The notes below the pieces were generated by a model. The model did no database searches. It was not told the DNA's origin and saw nothing but the letters and a program-made list of their open reading frames with translations. A stretch of 7,382 nucleotides of DNA, taken from an uncultured Oscillospiraceae bacterium (GTDB lineage: Bacteria; Bacillota_A; Clostridia; Oscillospirales; Oscillospiraceae). Numbering within the stretch: the stretch's first letter is position 1; each line of letters begins with the position of its first letter. Location of the stretch: assembly GCA_944385265.1 (NCBI GenBank), contig CALWWO010000027.1:1-7382 (forward strand), read 5' to 3'. The translations under genes were made by a program, and so were the position numbers. Positions 1 to 4,940 of the stretch are shown here, one piece after another.

Positions 1-99
1 AAACAAATTGCGCCGCCATCCATAGCCGGCGCGACGATCTCCGCGCCGCGGACGGCGCGCTATTACGATCTGCCATTTTGTCAAAAGCTTTGAAGCTGT

Positions 100-1350
100 C
101 TATTTCAGCATAAGCTCTCTATACTCATCAGCGGCTTTTACACGTCCGACGGCGGACAGCGACGACAAGGAAAAGTCAAAGCAGCTGCGGGCGATATCGT
201 GCACGTCGGAAAGTGTGACAGCGTCGTATTTACTAAGCAGCTCGTCAGTGTCGGGAGTGTAGCCGAAGGTGAGCTCGCCTCTTCCCAGCCTGTTCATTCT
301 TGTGGCGGTAGATTCAAGCCCCATGAGGATGTTTGACTTTGCCTGCTCACGCGCGCGTGAAAGCTCAAGCTCAGTAATGCCGCAGTCATAAACGCGGCGC
401 AGTTCGTCTTTGATGACTTCGATCGCCTGCTTTTCCGTCTCCTGACCGAGCGCGGTATATATGCCGAATGTGCCGATATCGTCGTACGAAGAATTGAACG
501 AATATATCGTGTAGCACAGACCGAGCTTCTCTCGCACCGACTGGAATAGACGCGAAGACATGCCCCCGCCAAGCACAGTGGACATTATCTGCATGGCATA
601 CCGCCTGTCGTCCCCGGCGGAAAGCCCGGGAAATGCGATGCATATATGATTTTGCTCGATAGGCTTCTTTTTTACTGTAAAAGAGGGAAAGTATTTAGCT
701 TTGATAAGCTTGTTCTCTCCGTGCTTTTCGAGAACGCCGAAGCGCTCGGAAAGATAATCGATATCATCCCGTTTAAAATTTCCGGATAACGCGACGACGA
801 TATTTTCCGGATTGTAGTGACGGCTCATGTAGTTTTTTAGGAAAGCGCCGTCCATTTTTTGAAGAGTTGATTTTTTGCCAAGTATCGGGCGCGCTAAAGA
901 CGAGCCTTTATAAATTGCGGCGAAAAGACGCTCGGATACGAGATCGTCGGGCGAATCCTCGTACATATCGATTTCCTCAAAAATAACGCCGCGCTCATTT
1001 ATAACGTCGTCATCGTCAAATTTAGAGCAGAACAGCATGTCGCATAAAATATCCGTCAGCTTATGGAGCTGCGTATCAAGCACCCGCCCGTAAAAGCAGG
1101 TACAGTCTTTAGTGGTGTATGCGTTCACCTGCCCGCCGACGCTGTCCATAAGCTCTGCAAGCTCAGCGGCAGACCGCGTCTCGGTCCCTTTGAAGACCAT
1201 ATGCTCGATAAAATGCGAAGCGCCGTTTTCATGGATCTTTTCAAAACGCGAGCCGCTTCCGACCCATATGCCGGCTGAAACGGAACGAACGTAGGGGATG
1301 TTTTCAAAAACTATCCGAACGCCATTTTTAAGAGTGATTTTTTCGTACAT
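100..1350 (-). CDS. mlpA: M16-family zinc peptidase (pitrilysin / MlpA-YmxG type)
   Basis: This is a 416-residue processing-type metallopeptidase of family M16, the size usual for single-unit bacterial members. The inverted zinc motif HxxEH is intact (H46, E49, H50 in GASHFIEHMVFKGT), and the downstream acidic ligand is expected in FEEIDMYEDSPDD (E125 or E126). The second, structurally similar half carries GGGMSSRLFQ (261-270) and SVREKLGLCY (271-280), the region of the substrate-binding Arg/Tyr pair. No signal peptide or membrane segment is seen, so it is probably cytoplasmic. The ATG at 1350 is chosen because AAAGAGG lies 6 nt upstream and homology begins at MYEKITLKNG; a longer reading from a GTG at 1470 runs through palindromic repeats and is probably false. 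It lies downstream of pnp, as in Bacillus, where the homologue is MlpA/YmxG. Its physiological substrate cannot be told from sequence. The family is certain; the symbol rests on position and size. Confidence 0.93.
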   Translation of the reverse strand: MYEKITLKNGVRIVFENIPYVRSVSAGIWVGSGSRFEKIHENGASHFIEHMVFKGTETRSAAELAELMDSVGGQVNAYTTKDCTCFYGRVLDTQLHKLTDILCDMLFCSKFDDDDVINERGVIFEEIDMYEDSPDDLVSERLFAAIYKGSSLARPILGKKSTLQKMDGAFLKNYMSRHYNPENIVVALSGNFKRDDIDYLSERFGVLEKHGENKLIKAKYFPSFTVKKKPIEQNHICIAFPGLSAGDDRRYAMQIMSTVLGGGMSSRLFQSVREKLGLCYTIYSFNSSYDDIGTFGIYTALGQETEKQAIEVIKDELRRVYDCGITELELSRAREQAKSNILMGLESTATRMNRLGRGELTFGYTPDTDELLSKYDAVTLSDVHDIARSCFDFSLSSLSAVGRVKAADEYRELMLK

Positions 1351-1356
1351 AGCATA

Positions 1357-1363
1357 CCTCTTT
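1357..1363 (-). promoter_or_regulatory. Ribosome binding site of the M16 peptidase gene
   Basis: On the minus strand this reads AAAGAGG, 6 nt before the ATG at 1350. It decides the start: the alternative GTG at 1470 has no comparable site and would add 40 residues translated from repeat DNA. Confidence 0.85.
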
Positions 1364-1370
1364 ATAATAG

Positions 1371-1435
1371 CCCCCGCGGGGGAATGAGCGATCGCTCCCG
1401 TGGGACTAAACGGGCGATGCACTGCATCGCCCGTT
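1371..1435. repeat. Cluster of palindromes, REP-like intergenic element
   Basis: Three palindromes lie in 65 bases. CCCCCGCGGGGG (1371-1382) and GAGCGATCGCTC (1386-1397) are perfect 12-mers. A 13-bp inverted repeat has arms 1409-1421 and 1423-1435 around one central base and includes the core GGGCGATGCA/TGCATCGCCC. On the minus strand the part from about 1406 to 1370 can also fold as one stem (AGTCCCACGGG with CCCGCGGGGGCT, one wobble and small imperfections) that encloses the GCGATCGC palindrome. The element thus looks like two adjacent stem-loops, ending about 7 nt before the ribosome binding site of the M16 gene. No run of T follows on the minus strand, so it is not a standard terminator. 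Compact GC-rich tandem hairpins of this sort are typical of dispersed intergenic repeats; that reading is inference, since only one copy is visible here. Confidence 0.6.
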
Positions 1436-1510
1436 CGATAATGATCGGTAAATTTCGCATATTCCGCCACAAAGCGACAGATGTGAAAGCCTGCGCCATA
1501 TACACCGCAG

Positions 1511-1534
1511 TTAAAATCTTATTTTTGATTTTAA
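1511..1534. repeat. AT-rich inverted repeat downstream of pnp
   Basis: TTAAAATC (1511-1518) and GATTTTAA (1527-1534) form an 8-bp inverted repeat with an 8-nt loop, about 30 nt after the pnp stop on the minus strand. Flanking GCAG/CTGC can lengthen the stem across a bulge. No run of T follows, so it may be an mRNA 3' structure or a weak terminator, but it is not a convincing intrinsic terminator. Confidence 0.4.
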
Positions 1535-1563
1535 ACCGGCTGCACAGCGAACAATAAAAGTGA

Positions 1564-3693
1564 TCAGTCCTTAAGTCCCATCTGCTCGCGCTCTCTGATA
1601 GCGTCCTTGCGCGAGAGGTTTACACGGCCGCGGTCGTCGATCTCCATGACCTTTACCCATGTCATATCGCCGACATTCAGCACGTCCTCAACCTTTTCGG
1701 TGCGCTTGAATTCAAGGTCTTTGATGCGGATCATACCGTCCTTACCGGGAACCATTTCGACAAAAGCGCCGGCGGGGATTATACGAACTACCTTGCCGTA
1801 GTACAACGCGCCGATTTCCGGAACAAAGACTATGTTGTCGATGGTGCGCTTCGCGGCACGGCACGCTTCGATATCAGTAGAGGAGATGAACACGCTGCCA
1901 TCGTCCTGGATATCGATCTTGGCGCCTGTGTCGGCGCATATCTTCTGAATAGTTTTTCCACCGGAGCCGATGACCTCGCGGATCTTATCGGGATCTATCT
2001 TCATCGATATCATTTTCGGAGCTGTGGCGGCAAGCTCTTTTCTCGGCTCGGAAATAGCCGGAAGCATTATCTCGTCAAGTATCTGGATACGAGCTTCACG
2101 CGTGATCTCAAATGCGGATTTGATTATCTCCGGAGTGAGACCGTCGTTTTTCAGATCCATCTGGATCGCGGTGATGCCCTTTTTCGTACCGGCGACTTTG
2201 AAGTCCATCTCGCCGTGGAAATCCTCAACGCCCTGGATATCGATAAAGGTTGTCCAATCATCGCCGTCGGAAATAAGACCGCAGGAAATACCTGCAACAG
2301 GCGCGGAGATAGGAACACCGGCGTCCATAAGCGCAAGCGTAGAGCCGCATATCGAGCCCTGCGATGTAGAACCGTTGGAGGAGAGCACTTCGCTCACGAC
2401 GCGGATAGCGTACGGGAAGTCCTCGACCGGCGGGATAACAGGCTCAAGCGCCTTTTCAGCCAAAGCGCCGTGACCGGTCTCTCTGCGTGAGGTGCTGCGC
2501 GCCGGTCTCGCCTCGCCCGTGGAATAAGCGGGGAAGTTATAGTGGTGGATATATCTTTTCGATTCCTCTTCAAAAATGGTATCAAGTTTCTGGCAGGCGG
2601 AGAGCATGTCGAGCGTGGCGACTGAGAGTACCTGAGTCTGTCCTCTGGTAAAGAGACCGGAGCCATGGACTCTCGGCAGGACGCCGACCTCTGCCGCGAG
2701 AGGACGAATCTCGTTCATCGCTCTGCCATCGACGCGCTTGCCCTCAAGCAGCCACTGCTTTACGACCTTTTTCTGGATCTTGTAAGTGATCTCCTCAAAC
2801 TGGTCGTGTATCTCAGGATATTCCTCTTCAAACTGGGCGAACATCTCGTCGGCGACGGCGTTATAGCGCTCCTCGCGGACGTTTTTGTCGTCTGTGTCCA
2901 TGCAGTATTTGACCTTGTCGAGATAATTCTCAACGATCTTCTCAAATAGCTCGTCGTTGAATGAAGCATGCTCGTATGTGAATTTCGGCTTGCCTATCTC
3001 GGCTACCATCTTATTTATAAGCTCGATTATCGGCTTTATCGCCTCGTGAGCTGCCATGATGCCGTTGAACATAACGTCCTCGGGTATCTCTTTGCCGCCG
3101 GCCTCGATCATGACGACCTTTTGCGATGTCGCCGCGATCGTGCAGTACATTTCAGAGACGGCGCGCTCAGCGCTTGTCGGGTTTATAACATATTTGCCGT
3201 CCACGTATCCGAGACCGACTCCGGCGATAGGACCGTTGAACGGGATGTCGGATATCGAAATAGCGGCGGAAGCGCCGATCATCGCCGCTATCTCCGGCGA
3301 GCAATCGTGATCGACAGCCATGACCGTGCATACGATGACGACGTCGTTTCTAAGATCGGAAGGGAAGAGCGGACGCATCGGACGGTCAATCATACGGGCG
3401 GCGAGTATGCCGCGCTCTGACGGCTTACCTTCGCGCCTGTTAAAACCGCCCGGTATACGACCGACGGAATACATTTTCTCTTCAAAATCGACGGACAGCG
3501 GGAAATAGTCGATACCGTCCTTAGGACGGGGCGAAGCTGTCGCCGTTACTAAAACAGCGGTATCGCCGTAGCGTACCATAACGGCGGCATTTGCAAGCTC
3601 CGCGTATTTGCCGACTTCGAGCGTAAGCGGTCTGCCCGCAAGTTCCATCGAATATGTCTTATGATCAGGAAATTCTCTGTGTTTGATTATCAT
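1564..3693 (-). CDS. pnp: Polyribonucleotide nucleotidyltransferase (PNPase)
   Basis: The 709-residue protein degrades RNA 3' to 5' by phosphorolysis, releasing nucleoside diphosphates, and can also add tails. Family members are ring-shaped trimers in the cytoplasm. Domain order is standard: first RNase PH-like core (about 10-145, with GGFNRREGKPSERGILAARM), all-helical linker (about 245-315), second RNase PH core (about 320-545), KH domain (about 560-620, GSGG loop at 576-579) and S1 domain (about 628-697). The phosphate-binding NGSTSQ (440-445) is present, and D491, D497 and K499 match the E. coli metal/catalytic residues D486, D492 and K494. Odd point: the usual GPGRREIGHG block reads STSRRETGHG (400-409). 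The ATG at 3693 has AAAGGAG 7 nt upstream. It lies between rpsO and the M16 gene; the 362-nt spacer after rpsO suggests separate or leader-level control. Identity is certain. Confidence 0.98.
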   Translation of the reverse strand: MIIKHREFPDHKTYSMELAGRPLTLEVGKYAELANAAVMVRYGDTAVLVTATASPRPKDGIDYFPLSVDFEEKMYSVGRIPGGFNRREGKPSERGILAARMIDRPMRPLFPSDLRNDVVIVCTVMAVDHDCSPEIAAMIGASAAISISDIPFNGPIAGVGLGYVDGKYVINPTSAERAVSEMYCTIAATSQKVVMIEAGGKEIPEDVMFNGIMAAHEAIKPIIELINKMVAEIGKPKFTYEHASFNDELFEKIVENYLDKVKYCMDTDDKNVREERYNAVADEMFAQFEEEYPEIHDQFEEITYKIQKKVVKQWLLEGKRVDGRAMNEIRPLAAEVGVLPRVHGSGLFTRGQTQVLSVATLDMLSACQKLDTIFEEESKRYIHHYNFPAYSTGEARPARSTSRRETGHGALAEKALEPVIPPVEDFPYAIRVVSEVLSSNGSTSQGSICGSTLALMDAGVPISAPVAGISCGLISDGDDWTTFIDIQGVEDFHGEMDFKVAGTKKGITAIQMDLKNDGLTPEIIKSAFEITREARIQILDEIMLPAISEPRKELAATAPKMISMKIDPDKIREVIGSGGKTIQKICADTGAKIDIQDDGSVFISSTDIEACRAAKRTIDNIVFVPEIGALYYGKVVRIIPAGAFVEMVPGKDGMIRIKDLEFKRTEKVEDVLNVGDMTWVKVMEIDDRGRVNLSRKDAIREREQMGLKD

Positions 3694-3821
3694 GATATTG
3701 CTCCTTTAATTTATTTCACATGGAGCATACAAGGCTCTTTAGCACTTGAAAAAGCGTCCCCGTATTAAACCCGCGCGCTATGACCGCGGCAGTTTGAATA
3801 CCGGATTTCAAGGCGCGCCTG

Positions 3822-3900
3822 CGGTAATGCGCCGCACATCCGGCGACGTCCGTATTATGCCGGCGGATAAAACGAAGCTTTACCGGTAAAAGCGCCGCAC
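3822..3900. repeat. Imperfect direct repeat in the pnp upstream region
   Basis: Two copies of CGGTAA-GCGCCGCAC, differing by one or two bases in the middle, lie at 3822-3837 and 3884-3900, 62 bases apart. The second copy overlaps the palindrome TTTACCGGTAAA (3879-3890). They could be protein binding sites or parts of matching RNA hairpins; the sequence does not say which. Confidence 0.45.
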
Positions 3901-4022
3901 CGCGTCAAAAACATCACAGCGCCTGCCGACGTTTGGGGGCGTATTTTCAACTGCTAAAAAAGAATCGTATGCCCATGTAATTATCTTAGTATTTGAAAAA
4001 TATGAATAAAAATTCATAGAAA

Positions 4023-4046
4023 CGGAGGGGCAAAGACACCCCTCCG
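4023..4046 (-). terminator. Intrinsic terminator of rpsO
   Basis: On the minus strand an 8-bp GC-rich stem CGGAGGGG/CCCCTCCG with an 8-nt loop begins 9 nt after the rpsO stop codon and is followed by TTTCTATGAATTTTTATT. Placement and composition fit an intrinsic terminator or attenuator that separates rpsO from pnp, though the T tract is interrupted. Confidence 0.75.
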
Positions 4047-4055
4047 CACAGTAAA

Positions 4056-4322
4056 CTATCTTCTGATGCCAAGCTTAGCGATACATGCCCTGTAGCGCTC
4101 GATATCGACTTTTGCAAGGTAGTCGAGCAGGCGGCGGCGTTTACCTACCATCTTGTACATGCCGAGACGGCTGTGATTATCCTTTTTATGCACCTTCAGA
4201 TGCTCGGTAAGCTGAGCGATGCGCTCAGTCAGGATAGCAATCTGCACCTCAGGCGAGCCTGTGTCGCCCTCATGCGTACGGTTAGCCTCAATAACGGCTG
4301 TTTTCTGTTCCTTTGTTATCAT
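4056..4322 (-). CDS. rpsO: 30S ribosomal protein S15
   Basis: This 88-residue protein binds the central domain of 16S rRNA early in 30S assembly and also contributes to an inter-subunit bridge. The sequence fits the family along its whole length: [19 protein letters not shown], then [20 protein letters not shown], then the C-terminal [12 protein letters not shown]. The length equals the usual 88-89 residues. The ATG at 4322 is preferred over a TTG two codons upstream (4328), because AAAGGA is 9 nt before the ATG but only about 3 nt before the TTG. It has its own promoter (4440-4468), a leader of about 110 nt and a terminator directly after the stop. pnp follows downstream, an order shared by many bacteria. 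S15 represses its own translation through leader structures in several bacteria; whether it does so here is inference. Identity is certain. Confidence 0.98.
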   Translation of the reverse strand: MITKEQKTAVIEANRTHEGDTGSPEVQIAILTERIAQLTEHLKVHKKDNHSRLGMYKMVGKRRRLLDYLAKVDIERYRACIAKLGIRR

Positions 4323-4433
4323 TTTCAAAGTTCCTTTCTTTAAATTATAGTTCCCCGTGTCCTGGTAACGGGCTGAAAGAGTGCGGAAAAACAGTATCCG
4401 CTGTATCCCGAAACTAAGAGCAGGGGCATAAGC
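4323..4433 (-). promoter_or_regulatory. rpsO: rpsO mRNA leader with two small hairpins
   Basis: The predicted leader of about 110 nt has a hairpin GCGGA/TCCGC (4397-4401 with 4383-4387, 9-nt loop) and another CCCGT/ACGGG (4368-4372 with 4354-4358, 9-nt loop). CTTTC (4375-4379, minus strand) can pair with GAAAG (4334-4338), which overlaps the AAAGGA ribosome binding site (4332-4337). That would enclose the second hairpin and partly hide the site. S15 feedback through diverse leader folds is established in the family; this particular fold is a hand prediction. Confidence 0.35.
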
Positions 4434-4439
4434 TAGATA

Positions 4440-4468
4440 ATTTTACCACAAGGCTTGAAAAAAGTAAA
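4440..4468 (-). promoter_or_regulatory. Sigma-A-like promoter of rpsO
   Basis: On the minus strand TTTACT (4463-4468, 4 of 6 matches to TTGACA) is followed after 17 nt by TAAAAT (4440-4445, 5 of 6 matches to TATAAT). A TG one base before the -10 box makes it an extended -10 promoter. It lies about 118 nt before the rpsO start codon. Confidence 0.6.
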
Positions 4469-4485
4469 GCATAAAAGCCAAAAAA

Positions 4486-4525
4486 GTATTACCAAAAGGG
4501 TATTACAACTATATATCCATATTAC
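4486..4525. repeat. TATTAC repeats between divergent promoters
   Basis: GTATTAC occurs at 4486-4492 and 4500-4506, and TATTAC again at 4520-4525. All lie in the AT-rich stretch between the rpsO promoter and the promoter of the small membrane protein gene. They may be regulator sites or only AT-rich upstream sequence. Confidence 0.3.
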
Positions 4526-4535
4526 TAAAAAAACA

Positions 4536-4564
4536 TTGTCAAACCAAGTTATCGGTGATATTAT
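4536..4564 (+). promoter_or_regulatory. Sigma-A-like promoter of the small membrane protein gene
   Basis: TTGTCA (4536-4541) and TATTAT (4559-4564) are each one base from consensus and are separated by exactly 17 nt. An A-rich stretch lies just upstream. Transcription would start near 4571, leaving a leader of about 30 nt. Confidence 0.75.
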
Positions 4565-4602
4565 AGTCGCTGAACACAAAAAATATAGGGAGTTGTTTTA
4601 AA

Positions 4603-4884
4603 ATGCAACAGATTTTTGAGTTTATAATGATGTTATGTTTTGGCATTTCATGGCCTCTGTCCGTCTACAAATCCTATAAGGCGAGGACGGCGACAGGTAA
4701 AAGCTTTATGTTCCTGCTCGCCATCGAGACAGGGTACATAAGCGGCATAATGGGAAAATTCGTCACAGGGAATGTGAACTATGTCCTTATTATGTATCTT
4801 ATAAACTTTGTGATGGTAACTGCCGATATTGTGCTATACTTCCGCAACAGACGGCTTGACCGAGAGGCTGCTGCGAAGAAATAG
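4603..4884 (+). CDS. Small three-helix membrane protein, PQ-loop / SemiSWEET-like
   Basis: This 93-residue protein has three hydrophobic segments at about 4-25, 34-54 and 58-81, with a basic loop (YKSYKARTATGK) after the first and a charged C-terminal tail (RNRRLDREAAAKK). The pattern WPLSVYKSYK-ATGKS resembles the PQ-loop signature at the end of helix 1 in SemiSWEET proteins (small dimeric sugar transporters), with WP in place of PQ. Helix 3 carries an Asn (N68) roughly where that family has its sugar-pocket Asn. Unusual for a simple SemiSWEET are the in-membrane charges E42, K52 and D75. A GGGAG site lies 10 nt before the ATG. It has its own promoter and a terminator shared with mnmG, so it is a single-gene unit. 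The substrate is unknown. The membrane protein call is firm; the family is a recognition by eye, and an unrelated small membrane protein is possible. Confidence 0.85.
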   Translation: MQQIFEFIMMLCFGISWPLSVYKSYKARTATGKSFMFLLAIETGYISGIMGKFVTGNVNYVLIMYLINFVMVTADIVLYFRNRRLDREAAAKK

Positions 4885-4909
4885 ACCAAGCCGGCATATA
4901 TGGAAATTT

Positions 4910-4939
4910 TATTGGAAAGGCATTGATGCCTTTCCAATA
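4910..4939. terminator. Shared terminator between converging genes
   Basis: A 13-bp perfect stem (arms 4910-4922 and 4927-4939, loop TTGA) lies 25 nt after the stop of the plus-strand membrane protein gene and one base from the stop codon of mnmG. On the plus strand it is followed by GTTATTTTT, a usable T-rich tract. On the minus strand the tail is AAAATTT, so it should work better for the plus-strand gene. Confidence 0.8.
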
Positions 4940-4940
4940 G

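Larger units (their letters stand above)
3694..4055. other. rpsO-pnp spacer: rpsO terminator plus long structured pnp leader
   Basis: This 362-nt gap contains the rpsO terminator at its right end and the pnp ribosome binding site AAAGGAG (3701-3707) at its left end. Between them are a direct repeat (CGGTAA then GCGCCGCAC, at 3822-3837 and 3884-3900), a perfect 12-bp palindrome TTTACCGGTAAA (3879-3890) and a short hairpin CGCCG/CGGCG near 3831-3846. No convincing gene is seen on either strand. A weak minus-strand promoter candidate is GATAAT (3980-3985) with TATTCA 17 nt upstream (4003-4008). PNPase mRNAs are often controlled through their 5' leader; control here is inferred from length and structure only. 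Confidence 0.5.

Noticed and set aside
1..76. Minus-strand open frame beginning at an ATG at 76 and running off the left edge (MADRNSAPSAARRSSRR...)
   Set aside because: There is no ribosome binding site before it, the composition is Arg/Ala-rich as expected of non-coding GC-rich DNA, and too little is visible to call a gene.
1351..1470. N-terminal extension of the M16 peptidase from a GTG at 1470
   Set aside because: The extra 40 residues come from palindromic repeat DNA, have no M16 homology and no ribosome binding site; the ATG at 1350 has a strong site.
1511..1534. pnp terminator at the AT-rich inverted repeat
   Set aside because: The stem is nearly all A/T and no T run follows, so it is reported only as an inverted repeat.
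1970..3420. Long plus-strand open frames opposite pnp, for example 1970-2473 and 2968-3420
   Set aside because: These are antisense shadows of a well-identified conserved gene, with no ribosome binding sites or recognisable products.
4323..4328. Two-residue longer S15 starting at TTG 4328
   Set aside because: The ribosome binding site is too close to this TTG, and the ATG at 4322 gives the usual S15 length.
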